A DNA stretch of 64,000 nt from JACNKV01 sp964388155 (GCA_964388155.1 CAYLYH010000002.1:1-64000); one strand, 5' to 3'. Shown: positions 38,163 to 48,907, counted from the first letter of the stretch. The notes: generated from the letters alone by a model not told the origin. Made by a program: numbers and translations.

Positions 38163-38716
38163 GTATAATATTTTATCTAGTTGTGCTGGTTAGCAAGCAC
38201 ATAATTGACATGATTAATTGTTCTATCGTTCAAAATTATCTTTAAATATTTTAAAACAGTGACACCTATGAAGATTTCAAAATATAACTGCGAATTATTT
38301 GTCATAATTTTGAACAAATATTTCTGTCAGCTGAATTCGCTTAGATAAGTAGTGGAAGAAACACTTACTATCCGCAAATTGAAATTACCCAAAGAAATAA
38401 AAAATACCAGCTAGTACGGGGGTATAAAGAATTTTGTGTAAACGGTCAAATTGCCGGATTAACCTGCAGAGTCGTCCATTAACAAAATAGCAAATATATT
38501 CAGCAATAAATTTCTTTTGTTCTTTGAGAGATTGAAATACGTATGCGCAAAATCAAAAGGTGCAAATAGTTTGATATTTTGAGACATGCATTACAAAATA
38601 AACTTAAATTAGAACAGCCTAAATCGTAGTGAGTTTCCACGTTGCAACAAACTTTGATACATGATCGAACAGATTGTCTGAAATACTTAAAATAACTGAA
38701 AATACTGGTATAATAC
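38163..38716. other. Noncoding stretch of about 550 bases between the two islands
   Basis: AT-rich DNA between the divergent pta and EEP genes. I see no convincing gene: the open frame at 38500-38811 on the minus strand has no family features and overlaps the EEP gene. A small inverted repeat TGTGCT/AGCACA lies at 38182-38201. No tRNA-like or riboswitch-like structure was recognised by eye. Confidence 0.5.
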
Positions 38717-39586
38717 ATGTTGCTGAATAGAAATAATATTAACGGAACGATATTAAAATCCATACCAGCCCTGTGCTTGATTCTTGCTTGTGCTTTTGGG
38801 CAAGAGATCACCTTAATGTCTTACAATATCCGTTATGACAACTCAAATGATGGCGAGAATATTTGGAAGAATCGAAAAGAAACATTGGTAAACCAAATTC
38901 AATTCCACGAACCGGATGTCATGGGAACTCAAGAAGGATTGGAACATCAAATCAGGTTTTTGGATGAACAATTAAAATCATACACGTATGTGGGTATTGC
39001 CAGAGCAGATGTGAAGGAAAATGGCAAAGGTGAATATTCAGCTATATTCTATAATACAAAGAAATTCACCGAATTAGAGAATGGTACATTTTGGTTGTCC
39101 GAAACACCGGAAAAACCATCTCGTGGCTGGGATGCTTCCTTAAATCGCATTTGCACATACATATTGCTAAAAAGCAAATCCACAGGAGAAACATTTTGGG
39201 TATTTAATACGCACTTTGATCATAAAGGAAAATTAGCACGGGAAAATTCAGCAAAATTAATCTTGGGAAATATTAATGAAATTAATCACCAAAACTTTCC
39301 TGCATTTTTAATGGGTGACTTTAACCTGAAGCCGGAAGAAATGCCCATTCAACATATTCGAAAAGAATTTTATGATTCACGGGATTTAACCCAAGAACCG
39401 CCTTTTGGTCCGGTGGGAACGTTTAACGGATTTAATATCAATAGACCAATTACAAATAGGATTGACTATATTTTTGTGAGTGATAAAAACATTCAGGTGA
39501 AAAAATATGGTGTATTAGCCAATGTGAAAGATCTGAAATATCCGTCGGATCATTTTCCGGTCATAATTAAAGTAGAAATAAGGTAG
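38717..39586 (+). CDS. Secreted endonuclease/exonuclease/phosphatase (EEP) family hydrolase
   Basis: 289 residues with a signal sequence ending near LILACAFGQ (possible lipoprotein Cys). EEP-fold metal and catalytic motifs: MSYNIRYDN, MGTQEGLEHQ (metal Glu), NTHFDHKG, MGDFNLKPEE, DYIFVS and SDHFPV (catalytic His). Proteins of this type found in glycan loci are often annotated as endonucleases, but the fold also covers sphingomyelinases and phosphodiesterases, so the phosphoester cut here is unknown. First gene of the rightward operon, 6 bases before the symporter gene. A TATAAT lies just 2 bases upstream of the ATG. Confidence 0.82.
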   Translation: MLLNRNNINGTILKSIPALCLILACAFGQEITLMSYNIRYDNSNDGENIWKNRKETLVNQIQFHEPDVMGTQEGLEHQIRFLDEQLKSYTYVGIARADVKENGKGEYSAIFYNTKKFTELENGTFWLSETPEKPSRGWDASLNRICTYILLKSKSTGETFWVFNTHFDHKGKLARENSAKLILGNINEINHQNFPAFLMGDFNLKPEEMPIQHIRKEFYDSRDLTQEPPFGPVGTFNGFNINRPITNRIDYIFVSDKNIQVKKYGVLANVKDLKYPSDHFPVIIKVEIR

Positions 39587-39592
39587 AAAAAC

Positions 39593-41221
39593 ATGAACAC
39601 AATCTCAACTATCTCATTTATCATTGCCACAGGAACCGTGGCGATCCTTACATACATAATCGTCCACAGGATGAAAAAATCTGACAATCCAACCGAAGAA
39701 TACTTTACCGGCGGCCGGGCATTGGCATGGCCGGTGGTGGCCGGGTCGCTCCTACTCACTAATATTTCCACAGAGCAATTGGTGGGCTTAAACGGCGCAG
39801 TATTTGGAGATAAGAATTTGGTCGGTATCGCCTGGGAAGCATTGGCAGCTTTTGCCATGATTGCCACAGCTTTGGTATTTCTCCCCCGCTATTTAGCTAG
39901 TGGATTTACAACCACTCCGGCATTCTTGGAGAAACGATTCGATAAAACCACCCGTTCTATGGTGTCGGGATTATTTCTTTTCGGCTATGTAACGGTCTTA
40001 TTGCCCGTGGTTCTTTATACAGGATCTTTGGCGATGATTGGCATGTTCGGTCTTTCCGTTCCACTTTGGCTGATGGTTGCGGTCATCGGCATCCTGGGAA
40101 GTTCCTATGCTATTTTCGGCGGACTCAAATCCGTTGCTGTGAGCGATACCATCAATGGTGTGGGACTGTTAATAGGCGGGTTAGCTATTCCTGCTTTAGG
40201 ATTAATCATGTTAGGTGGTGGTTCATTTTTTGAAGGATTATCTATATTGAGTCAAAATAATCCAAGCTATTTGGCTGTGTTGACACAAACAAATATTGAA
40301 AACAAAATTGTATCTGTTCCGTGGCCAACACTTCTGACTGGAATGATGTTTATTCAAGTGTTTTATTGGTCAACAAACCAAGTCATTGTCCAGCGGGCGA
40401 TGGCAGCAAAAAGTTTGGCAGAAGGACAAAAAGGTGTGCTTTTTGCATCGGGAATGAAATTGGTTGGACCGCTCATGCTTTGTCTGCCGGGAATCATCGC
40501 ATTACACATGAGTGATTTAACTATTGCTAAAAACGATCAGGTTTACGGCGCCATGGTTCGCCACGTTTTGCCCGAATGGTCACTGGGCTTATTTGCAGCA
40601 GTTCTCATGGGATCAATCTTAAGTTCATTCAACAGCGCTCTAAATAGTGCTTCCACCCTTTTCTCCCTCCAATTCTATAAAGGATATATCAACAACAAAG
40701 CTTCCGGAGAACAAATTGTGAAAGCCGGAAAATACTTCGGATTTGGTTTGGCCATTGCATCTATTACCATTGCACCCTTATTAGATCAAATGCAGTCTAT
40801 TTTTGAATATTTGCAAAAAGTAAATGGACTTTACAGCGTTCCCATTATTGGTATCTTCCTTTTGGGAATAACCACAAAACACATCCCTGCTATTGCTGCA
40901 AAAGTGGGCATAATTGTTGGAATGTTAGCTTATTCATTCTTTACGTTTGTAAATATCCATGATGTGCCCCAATGGCTGGCAAACAGTGATGGCGATTTAC
41001 ATTGGCTCCATGGATATTTTATCAGTTTTTTGATTTCGGTAGGAATCATGTTATTCATCGGATATCTCAAACCAAAATCCGGGGAAGAAATAGCTGTAAG
41101 CGATGAACGGGAACCGGCCCCGGTGGATATGACTCCTTGGAAAAATGCCAAGTCCGTTTCATTCGGAATCTTTGCAACAACTGTCATTATGTATCTATTA
41201 TTGACAGGAGTAGCCAATTAA
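39593..41221 (+). CDS. Sodium:solute symporter (SSS family), sugar-type
   Basis: 542 residues with about 14 membrane segments. SGLT-like blocks: YFTGGRALAWPVVAGSLLLTNIS (sodium site 2 region), GLNGAVFG, AFLEKRFDKTTR, MFIQVFYWSTNQVIVQRAMAAK and SILSSFNSALNSASTLFS. It should import a sugar with sodium across the inner membrane. Encoded 6 bases after the EEP gene and 1 base before the GH2 gene, so the likely cargo is a galactoside or monosaccharide released by that enzyme (inference). Confidence 0.88.
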   Translation: MNTISTISFIIATGTVAILTYIIVHRMKKSDNPTEEYFTGGRALAWPVVAGSLLLTNISTEQLVGLNGAVFGDKNLVGIAWEALAAFAMIATALVFLPRYLASGFTTTPAFLEKRFDKTTRSMVSGLFLFGYVTVLLPVVLYTGSLAMIGMFGLSVPLWLMVAVIGILGSSYAIFGGLKSVAVSDTINGVGLLIGGLAIPALGLIMLGGGSFFEGLSILSQNNPSYLAVLTQTNIENKIVSVPWPTLLTGMMFIQVFYWSTNQVIVQRAMAAKSLAEGQKGVLFASGMKLVGPLMLCLPGIIALHMSDLTIAKNDQVYGAMVRHVLPEWSLGLFAAVLMGSILSSFNSALNSASTLFSLQFYKGYINNKASGEQIVKAGKYFGFGLAIASITIAPLLDQMQSIFEYLQKVNGLYSVPIIGIFLLGITTKHIPAIAAKVGIIVGMLAYSFFTFVNIHDVPQWLANSDGDLHWLHGYFISFLISVGIMLFIGYLKPKSGEEIAVSDEREPAPVDMTPWKNAKSVSFGIFATTVIMYLLLTGVAN

Positions 41222-41222
41222 A

Positions 41223-44200
41223 ATGAATATTTGTTACATCATAATCTTTTTTATTTTGACATTATTTTCTTGCCAATCTGGTGACAATCAATCAGAAATG
41301 GATTGGGAAAACCCAACCATATTCGGACAAAACAAAGAACCGGCTTATGCCACATCTGTTCCTTATGCTTCATTCGAACAAGCGACAATCAACGATTCTT
41401 CTCCATTTGTGCAATCTTTAAATGGTAGCTGGAAATTTCATTGGGTGCCCAAACCGGCAGATCGCCCAATTAACTTTTTTCAGCCAAATTATGATGTTTC
41501 CACATGGGATGAAATTCCTGTCCCGGGAAATTGGCAATTATACGGATATGGGATTCCAATTTACGTGAATGTTACCTATCCATTCGGCGAAGTGAACCCG
41601 CCATTCATTCCCAATGATAATAATCCTGTAGGATCATACAGGACTGAATTTCTAATCCCCGATGACTGGGATGAGCGCCAAATCCTTATCCATTTCGGTG
41701 GTGTTAAATCCGCCTTCTATATTTGGGTAAATGGAAAAAAAGTAGGATACAGTCAGGGAAGTATGACACCTGCTGAATTCAATATATCAAAATATCTACA
41801 AGAAGGAACCAACATATTAGCCGTAGAAGTGTATCGCTGGTCCGACGGCAGTTATATGGAAGATCAGGATATGTGGAGATTAAGCGGTATTTTTCGGGAT
41901 GTTTATCTCTATTCGGCATCATCAGTGCATATTCAAGATTTTCACACAGTCACAGATTTAGATGAATCCTATAGGGATGCCACGTTTGCTGTATCGGCTT
42001 CCATTCGAAATCTGTCAGCTAATAAAACAAAATTCCTTTCCATTGACGTAACATTACTGGATGGATCAAAAAATATTATTACCCAAACGGCTGACAGTCT
42101 GTTATTCTTGCCGGCAGATACATCTTTACAGATTGAATTGACAGAAGTAATTCCCAACCCAGAAAAATGGTCAGCTGAAATTCCCAATTTATATCAATTA
42201 ATTCTGGAATTGAAAAATCATGACGGGGAAATATTGGATATCCGTGAATGCAAAGTTGGCTTTCGTGAAGTTGAAATAAGAGAAAAACAATTGTTTATCA
42301 ATGGAAGACCAGTATTGTTAAAGGGAGTTAATCGTCACGAGCATGATCCTGTGCATGGCCGTCACATCCCGAAAGAAACCATGTTACGCGATATTCAATT
42401 GATGAAAGAATTCAACATCAATACGGTGCGTACATCCCATTACCCTAACGATCCTTACTGGTACGAACTCTGCGATAAATACGGTATTTATGTAGTGGAT
42501 GAAGCAAATATTGAATCTCATGGTGCCAGCAGTCTTCTCCCGGCCAGTGATCCAGATTGGACGGCAGCCAGTCTGGACCGCATCAACAGCATGATAAAAC
42601 GGGACCGCAATCATCCTTCGGTGATTATTTGGTCTTTGGGAAATGAAGCAGGTCATGGAGATAATTTTAGAATCATGGCAGATTTCATCCGCGAAACTGA
42701 TCTAACCCGACCCATTCATTATGAAAGTGATAATAAAGTCACGGATATTTATAGCCGGATGTATCCATCGGTTGATGATATCGTGAAATATGCGGAAGGT
42801 AAACAGGAGCGCCCATATTTTATTTGTGAATATGCTCATGCCATGGGGAATTCTGTCGGCAACCTCAAAGAATACTGGGATGCCATTGAAAAATATGATA
42901 TTCTTATCGGCGGCTGCATTTGGGATTGGGTAGATCAGGGATTGTCTGAAACAGATGAAAACGGTGTAAACTATTACACTTACGGCGGTGACTACGGTCC
43001 TAAAGGCACTCCTAGCGATGGACATTTCTGTCTTGATGGATTGATTATGCCTGACCGTACAATTTCTCCGGCAATGTGGGAAGTGAAAAAGATCTATCAA
43101 TATGTGAAGATTGAACCTGAAGGTATTTCAAATGGTCTCATTCGAATCACCAATAATTATCATTTCAGAAATTTGAACGATTTCAATATCAACTGGGAAA
43201 TAATTAAGGACGGAAAAATAATTGAGGACGGCACATTACCGGAGTTGAATTTACCGCCAGGAGAAACCGTTTTAATCAGCATTCCAATTCAAATGATCGA
43301 ATATTATACTTCATCAGAATATTTCTTTAATATTCGTTTTGCAGAACAAATGTTCGATTCACAGGTTACGATTGCAAGTGAACAATTACGAATTCCTACT
43401 AAATCTAAATCACTTCCGCTGCTTGACACCGAATCCATCCGGCAAATCCATATTCAGCACAGTGGCAGTCAAATCCAATTGAGCAACGACCATTTTTTAT
43501 TCGACGTCGACACCATAAGTGGGATTATTTCCGCTTATTCATTCAAAGGACAGAAAATCATTTCTGACAATGGCGGACCAAAATTGAACGTATATCGTGC
43601 TCCAATTGATAATGATATCAAAATAAAAGATGCATGGAATAATATCGGACTGGACAATTTAGACACCAAACTAGAATCTTTTGAATTAAATCGGTTATCT
43701 CCTACTATCATCCAAGTGTCCACTCAACATTTGTATACCGCAAAAAATGGTGCCGGTTTCCGTCATGATTGTACTTACTCTGTTTTCGGAAACGGGGACG
43801 TAAAAGTGGATAACCAGATATTTCCATTCGGAAACTTACCGGATCTGCCCAGATTGGGTGTTATTATGTCCATACCGTCAAATTATGAATCGGTTCAGTT
43901 TTACGGTCGCGGACCTTTTGAAAATTATCCTGACAGAAAAACCGGAGCAGATATCAATCGCTACACTTTGGCTGTTGACGATCTATATTTCCCCTATATC
44001 AAACCCCAGGATAACGGTAGCCGACAGGACGCAAGATGGGTCGCCTTTTCTAATCCAATATCCGGTTTTATTGTCAAAAATGAGGGACAGCCTTTTGCTT
44101 TTTCTGCTTTACCGTATTCTGCTGAAGATTTAGAAATCACAACCCACACAAATAAGCTAAAGCCAAAGAGCACTATCTTTCTAACTATCGATGCCCAACA

Positions 44201-45233
44201 ACGCGGTGTGGGGAATGGCAGTTGTGGTCCTGATGCGTTAATAATCTATAAAGTATTTCCGAACTCTGTTTCATTTAATTACAGTTTACGCCCAATTAAA
44301 AACCTGAAACATGATATAGATAAATATATTTATTACGATCTTCCTGTCGCATCAGAACCTTTTGTTAATCGTGATAAATTTGGTCTAGTTACTATCAGCA
44401 ATGCAGCCCATTCCGTAATACACTATACAACAGATCGAAGCGTCCCCACATTAAAATCAACCGTATTTACAAAATCCTTCTTTTTCCCCGGGGGTGGTGT
44501 TATCAAAGCTGTTTCAGTCATTGATTCCGCTACAACCAGCCGGGTCCGCCGTGTAGAGTTAAATCGACTGGCTGCCTTCTCCCCTGTTATTGAGCCTGTC
44601 AATATATTTTTTAGTAAGCCTATTACTGTTTCTCTAACGACATTAACCAAAGATGGAGTGATCCATTATACCACGGATGGAACTACACCTACACTTCAAT
44701 CACCTGTTTATACTAACCCGATTTTGATATATTCTGATTATAAACTGAAGGCAATGACAGTATTAGATGGCTTTGCTCCAAGTTCAGTTTCTTTTTCTGA
44801 ATATGCACAAGTCGATCCAATAAATGGACTGGAGTGTTCCTATTACGTTGGGCATTGGGGCAGTACGCCAAATTATTTCAACCTTGAGCCGGAGAGTAAA
44901 CAAAACGTATCTTGGATTCGGCTCAACGAAATTGAAAATAATGGGGATCATTATGCCTTATTGTTCCATGGTTACATAAATATCAAAACAGCCGGCCTTT
45001 ACACATTTTATACAGAATCCAATGATGGAAGCCGTTTATCAATCAATGGCAATGAAATCCTTGAAAATGATGGCGGGCATGGTATGCAAGAGGAAGCCGG
45101 TGAAATTTATCTGGATGCCGGGAAACATCTGTTGGAAATTCGTTACTTTCAAATGGGCGCCGGACAAGGGTTGAAAGTCAGCTATCAGGGGCCAGAAATA
45201 GAAAAACAGGAAATACCATCGGGATTATTCTAA
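41223..45233 (+). CDS. GH2 beta-galactosidase-like lipoprotein with chitobiase-like and PA14 domains
   Basis: 1336 residues, lipoprotein (signal to LFSC, Cys 17). The first 1020 residues are LacZ-type GH2: N-terminal jelly roll (PVPGNWQLYGYGIPIY), Ig-like middle domain, TIM barrel with LLKGVNRHEHDP, acid/base Glu 475 in SLGNEAGHG and nucleophile Glu 536 in FICEYAHAMGNS, then the beta-galactosidase small-chain domain (FYGRGPFENYPDRKTGAD). About residues 1055-1200 hold two repeats like the chitobiase C-terminal domain (VIHYTTDGTTPTLQSPVYTNP). Residues 1202-1336 are a PA14 domain (GLYTFYTESNDGSRLSINGN), probably glycan-binding. Acts in the periplasm or on the surface. Specificity within GH2 is not proven. 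Confidence 0.9.
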   Translation: MNICYIIIFFILTLFSCQSGDNQSEMDWENPTIFGQNKEPAYATSVPYASFEQATINDSSPFVQSLNGSWKFHWVPKPADRPINFFQPNYDVSTWDEIPVPGNWQLYGYGIPIYVNVTYPFGEVNPPFIPNDNNPVGSYRTEFLIPDDWDERQILIHFGGVKSAFYIWVNGKKVGYSQGSMTPAEFNISKYLQEGTNILAVEVYRWSDGSYMEDQDMWRLSGIFRDVYLYSASSVHIQDFHTVTDLDESYRDATFAVSASIRNLSANKTKFLSIDVTLLDGSKNIITQTADSLLFLPADTSLQIELTEVIPNPEKWSAEIPNLYQLILELKNHDGEILDIRECKVGFREVEIREKQLFINGRPVLLKGVNRHEHDPVHGRHIPKETMLRDIQLMKEFNINTVRTSHYPNDPYWYELCDKYGIYVVDEANIESHGASSLLPASDPDWTAASLDRINSMIKRDRNHPSVIIWSLGNEAGHGDNFRIMADFIRETDLTRPIHYESDNKVTDIYSRMYPSVDDIVKYAEGKQERPYFICEYAHAMGNSVGNLKEYWDAIEKYDILIGGCIWDWVDQGLSETDENGVNYYTYGGDYGPKGTPSDGHFCLDGLIMPDRTISPAMWEVKKIYQYVKIEPEGISNGLIRITNNYHFRNLNDFNINWEIIKDGKIIEDGTLPELNLPPGETVLISIPIQMIEYYTSSEYFFNIRFAEQMFDSQVTIASEQLRIPTKSKSLPLLDTESIRQIHIQHSGSQIQLSNDHFLFDVDTISGIISAYSFKGQKIISDNGGPKLNVYRAPIDNDIKIKDAWNNIGLDNLDTKLESFELNRLSPTIIQVSTQHLYTAKNGAGFRHDCTYSVFGNGDVKVDNQIFPFGNLPDLPRLGVIMSIPSNYESVQFYGRGPFENYPDRKTGADINRYTLAVDDLYFPYIKPQDNGSRQDARWVAFSNPISGFIVKNEGQPFAFSALPYSAEDLEITTHTNKLKPKSTIFLTIDAQQRGVGNGSCGPDALIIYKVFPNSVSFNYSLRPIKNLKHDIDKYIYYDLPVASEPFVNRDKFGLVTISNAAHSVIHYTTDRSVPTLKSTVFTKSFFFPGGGVIKAVSVIDSATTSRVRRVELNRLAAFSPVIEPVNIFFSKPITVSLTTLTKDGVIHYTTDGTTPTLQSPVYTNPILIYSDYKLKAMTVLDGFAPSSVSFSEYAQVDPINGLECSYYVGHWGSTPNYFNLEPESKQNVSWIRLNEIENNGDHYALLFHGYINIKTAGLYTFYTESNDGSRLSINGNEILENDGGHGMQEEAGEIYLDAGKHLLEIRYFQMGAGQGLKVSYQGPEIEKQEIPSGLF

Positions 45234-45252
45234 TTAGGAATTGAATAAATTA

Positions 45253-46077
45253 ATGAACTTTACATTAAAACGAACCTTATTTCTTCTTCTTTTCATCTCA
45301 AGTTGTAAAGACCAAATCGACATTAAATCTGAAACAGCATTAAAATATTACGGCTATTATTGGGTTGAATCTGGTAGCTATGGCAGTCATATAAACGAAT
45401 GTTCGGACTATACGAATCTCAACTGGGTGGAAAGAATAGACGATGTACAAGTTTGTGCAGAATTAAACATGCAAAGTATTCTTCAAGTAAGATGGCAATT
45501 TTTTATAGGTGGAGAATGCCAGAGCGGTGAAGGAGTAAATCCTTTGCGATCTGATTACCAGCACCAGTGGAATATTTTAGCAGAAACGATTGAACCATTC
45601 ATTGATCATATATCTGCATTTTATATGATTGACGAGCCGTATTGGAACTGCGTCAATGAAAGTGATCTCAACACAGCTATTGAAATAGTAAAAGACACTT
45701 ATCCAAAAATTCCCGTAATGGTTGTTTTTGCATATCCGTCTATGAATGAATCATTAACAATTCCTGAAAATGCTGATTGGATCGGGTTTGATCATTATGA
45801 ATTAATAGAGATTGTGGAAGAGGATTTATCGATGTTGAAGAATGCGATGCACAGTCACCAAAAGATATTTTTGGTCCCGCAAAGTTTTCTAAATGCTTCC
45901 ATAAATTCAGATGAAGTGTTAGCACGTTTGAACAACGTTTATTATGATTTAGCTATGAGCGATACAACAATAATTGGAATGTTGAATTTTGGTCTTTGGA
46001 CACATGAAGATCCATCTAATATTCAAAAAACACTTGAGACTCAAATTGAAATTGGAAATAATATAATCGGCGAATAA
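45253..46077 (+). CDS. Small TIM-barrel lipoprotein, possible glycoside hydrolase
   Basis: About 274 residues; lipoprotein signal MNFTLKRTLFLLLFISSC (Cys 18). Sequence features fit a clan GH-A-like barrel: YYGYYWVESG near strand 1, FYMIDEPYWN (a DEP motif in which Glu could be acid/base), VMVVFAYPS and IGFDHYELI. No named family is recognised. The start at 45253 gives the better signal peptide; TTG at 45241 is an alternative but too near the AGGA site. Last gene of the rightward operon, 7 bases from the converging CehA-type gene. Confidence 0.62.
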   Translation: MNFTLKRTLFLLLFISSCKDQIDIKSETALKYYGYYWVESGSYGSHINECSDYTNLNWVERIDDVQVCAELNMQSILQVRWQFFIGGECQSGEGVNPLRSDYQHQWNILAETIEPFIDHISAFYMIDEPYWNCVNESDLNTAIEIVKDTYPKIPVMVVFAYPSMNESLTIPENADWIGFDHYELIEIVEEDLSMLKNAMHSHQKIFLVPQSFLNASINSDEVLARLNNVYYDLAMSDTTIIGMLNFGLWTHEDPSNIQKTLETQIEIGNNIIGE

Positions 46078-46084
46078 GTTAATT

Positions 46085-48907
46085 TTAATACGCGTCTTCA
46101 ACTTCTTCAATTATTTTATCATAAGTTATTCTTGCGCGATCGAATGCTTGTTTAGCATCTTGGATTTCTTCCGGACTGATTTGGTCTTTTTTCATATGCC
46201 AGCATTGATCCACTGAAGCACGGCACCATTCAGCGCTTTCTTTTACCCGAATGGGCTTATCCTCAATCATCACAAAAAATGGATTTGTATGGAGTGCTTG
46301 GTAAATGCGTAAAGCCACCCAACTTGATTGCTCTAACTTGGTGTTAAAATAAATATTTGTCCACTGCCCGTTGGCTGTTATTGTTTGTTTCTCAACAGCA
46401 ATACCATTTACGATCAGCTCAACTTCTATATCCTGTAAATTTTCTAATCGGGCTCGTTCAACATGCCAATAGGGTTTTGTACTGTAACTGCTGGTGGAAA
46501 TACTTGCACCAATTTGGCTTTGTTCTTCGGGTAACAATGCTGACACCTTCGCCGAAATTGTTAAATCATCTCTTTTGGATAAATGAATTTCACTTTCTGT
46601 ATCGCCTAATTCTTGATCGTTAATTATAAAATCAATCACATGGGAACGCCCATCGGACACATACCCATTTCCATCCAAAATTCCATTCATGTATTTTTCG
46701 TAAGTGAGTTCTCCGTCAATTTTAATATAGCTGCGGGCATCTCCAACCCGTTCATCATAAATGCAGGGGAAGTCCGTTTCACCGCTCAATCTGGGGCGAA
46801 AACCACAATTCAGTGTATGATACCACATATTCAACTCCCAAGGAAATGGTGTGTCACCAACGGAATAAAAATCAACCACGCCTTCTGTGACTGTGACGAT
46901 ATATTCATTGGCACCAATGTCATCCATTCTGGGTAAAACATAGTTTGGCAGATTTTCAGTAGCTTTAATAGGATCTAATCCCCAGCCCGAATGGGCGTAT
47001 CCTGTGATAGCATTTTGACTTTTTGCCCATTTCAAGATTGGCAAATTCCAAGTGGGCCATTCATCAATAATTGTCGTGCCGGGATAATCATCTTCATTAA
47101 GTCCAAGAAGAACAATATGCCCGGCGTGAGACGATGGAAATCCGGAAATTTCTACATTATAGCGCATGATGTGGTTATGGTCTGCAGCAGGATGGTCACG
47201 TCCGGAAAAGTGCTCTTTTTGAACATACCAGTTCGGTCCCCAGTTAAGCACGTTGGTTACCCGCAGATCTTCACCCAATTGCAGACGCCATATTTCTTCC
47301 GGCGAAACACCTTCTTCAGGATTGGTGTAAAAAGCACATCCTGCGGCATGGATGTGAGAGTCTGAACTATAATAATCCATTTTTTGCATATCTACCCATC
47401 GATCCAATTGAAAGGATGTATGAATTGAATCTGATTGTTGTGACACAATCAATGATTTCGTTTTAGAGATATATTCAGGTCCCCGCGTATAAGTAATATT
47501 GTATTTGCCTGGCGGTAACATAACGTGTTCTCCATCACCACGGTATATTTGAGATTGAAAGTAGAAATCCGGGTAGTCGTCTAAACGTGAAAGTCGGCGG
47601 GATGGGAGTGGGTACAATCCTTCCAGGTTTTCTGGATAATATTCATACTCTCGTTCAGCATGGAGACGATAATCGTCAGATCGCAAAATATCGTGATATT
47701 CGGTTTCTTCGTGGCGTTCGATGCCATCGGTTATGGTAAATGAAGCCAGAGTAGGTGAACCATCATCATCCTTCACATGAAATACAACAGGGATAGCCGG
47801 TTGTGCATGAGCGTTGAGCCTAACCCGTGCAGGATCCAAATTCCCCGAGCCCCATAATAATTGCACATTTGCAGTACCGCCACCTTCAAAATATTCAATT
47901 GTAATAGCGTAGGATTTGCCTTTGGTCAAACTCACATCAGCCGTACGCAGACGCGGACCATGCAACCCCCAATTCGCCACAATCAATTCATCATCAAGAT
48001 ATAATCTTGTTCCGTCATTACTTTTTACACCAATTTGATATTTTGCTGTTTTTGTTGGTGTAAGAAAACTGGTCCATCGCACGGAAAATTTTTCTGTTTC
48101 TATCTTATCAGATGGGGTACCGGCTCCCCAATCGAAATTGATTGTTTCATCCAACCGCGTCAAAGATGGCTCCCCGGAAAAATCTTTGTTTTGGAAATAT
48201 TCACCTCTCAAACCAATGGCATCACTTTCTAAAGACGGCTTTAGAAAAATGGAATCAATGACGGTTATATTTTCATAATAATCTCCAATATAGAAATCAA
48301 TATCTGCTTTTATGTAGCCTTCGTTCTTACAATAAACCTGTAAAATGACATACTCAACAGTATCCCCGGAAAGATTTGGTTTGAGTGGTGCGTTCCGGTA
48401 AAAATAAAGTTCTAGAAACCGTTCTTCCAACTCTGTTTGTGTGTAAAAATCATCAGGATGCATTTTTTCTTCAGTTGTAGAAATATCAAATAATGGTTCC
48501 GAATTAGGACTACGCACTTCTAATCTTCCTGTAAATTTGGCTTTATTAAGAATCTTCACCAAATAGTTTGCCCAACCACTTTGAACCAAAGGCTGGAAAG
48601 GTTTTCCTTGAGTTACGGACACTTTATGGTTTTCATTAATAGAAACCATAGCCAAAGCATATGGATCTAATATAGATTGAAGAAGTGAATCAGAATGCTG
48701 GGATAAATTATTTAGTTGGGTAATGACTTCATAAGGGAGTGGAGACCCCAAATATTCCATAGTTTCTATAATATTTGTGGAATGATCAATAGAAATAATA
48801 TTTTTTCCGTTGATGATAGGTAAAGTGCTGATTTTTGGTGGGGTGGAATTACATGATTGAAAGACCAAACAATAATTAATAAGAATGAAAAGAATGATCT
48901 TTTTCAT
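46085..48907 (-). CDS. CehA/McbA-type metallohydrolase lipoprotein with PA14 domain
   Basis: 940 residues, lipoprotein (MKKIILFILINYCLVFQSC, Cys 19). A PA14 domain covers about 225-355 (GLRGEYFQNKDFSGEP, YQIGVKSNDGTRLYLDDELI). A PHP-like metal-binding domain follows from about residue 510: YSSDSHIHAAG, HNHIMRYNVEISG, GHIVLLGLNED, ITGYAHSGWGLDP, with His/Asp ligands spaced as in CehA/McbA hydrolases. Those enzymes cut carbamate or phosphoester bonds; many relatives are uncharacterised. Its presence at the end of the glycan operon suggests removal of a substituent from the glycan. Gap of 6 bases to the preceding TIM-barrel gene. Confidence 0.75.
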   Translation of the reverse strand: MKKIILFILINYCLVFQSCNSTPPKISTLPIINGKNIISIDHSTNIIETMEYLGSPLPYEVITQLNNLSQHSDSLLQSILDPYALAMVSINENHKVSVTQGKPFQPLVQSGWANYLVKILNKAKFTGRLEVRSPNSEPLFDISTTEEKMHPDDFYTQTELEERFLELYFYRNAPLKPNLSGDTVEYVILQVYCKNEGYIKADIDFYIGDYYENITVIDSIFLKPSLESDAIGLRGEYFQNKDFSGEPSLTRLDETINFDWGAGTPSDKIETEKFSVRWTSFLTPTKTAKYQIGVKSNDGTRLYLDDELIVANWGLHGPRLRTADVSLTKGKSYAITIEYFEGGGTANVQLLWGSGNLDPARVRLNAHAQPAIPVVFHVKDDDGSPTLASFTITDGIERHEETEYHDILRSDDYRLHAEREYEYYPENLEGLYPLPSRRLSRLDDYPDFYFQSQIYRGDGEHVMLPPGKYNITYTRGPEYISKTKSLIVSQQSDSIHTSFQLDRWVDMQKMDYYSSDSHIHAAGCAFYTNPEEGVSPEEIWRLQLGEDLRVTNVLNWGPNWYVQKEHFSGRDHPAADHNHIMRYNVEISGFPSSHAGHIVLLGLNEDDYPGTTIIDEWPTWNLPILKWAKSQNAITGYAHSGWGLDPIKATENLPNYVLPRMDDIGANEYIVTVTEGVVDFYSVGDTPFPWELNMWYHTLNCGFRPRLSGETDFPCIYDERVGDARSYIKIDGELTYEKYMNGILDGNGYVSDGRSHVIDFIINDQELGDTESEIHLSKRDDLTISAKVSALLPEEQSQIGASISTSSYSTKPYWHVERARLENLQDIEVELIVNGIAVEKQTITANGQWTNIYFNTKLEQSSWVALRIYQALHTNPFFVMIEDKPIRVKESAEWCRASVDQCWHMKKDQISPEEIQDAKQAFDRARITYDKIIEEVEDAY

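Noticed and set aside
38709..38714. TATAAT just before the EEP start codon
   Set aside because: It ends 2 bases before the ATG, which would demand a leaderless transcript, and no good -35 is seen; chance occurrence in AT-rich DNA is as likely.
38500..38811. Minus-strand open frame of 103 codons in the noncoding stretch
   Set aside because: No ribosome-binding site or family motif, and it overlaps the start and signal peptide of the EEP gene on the other strand.
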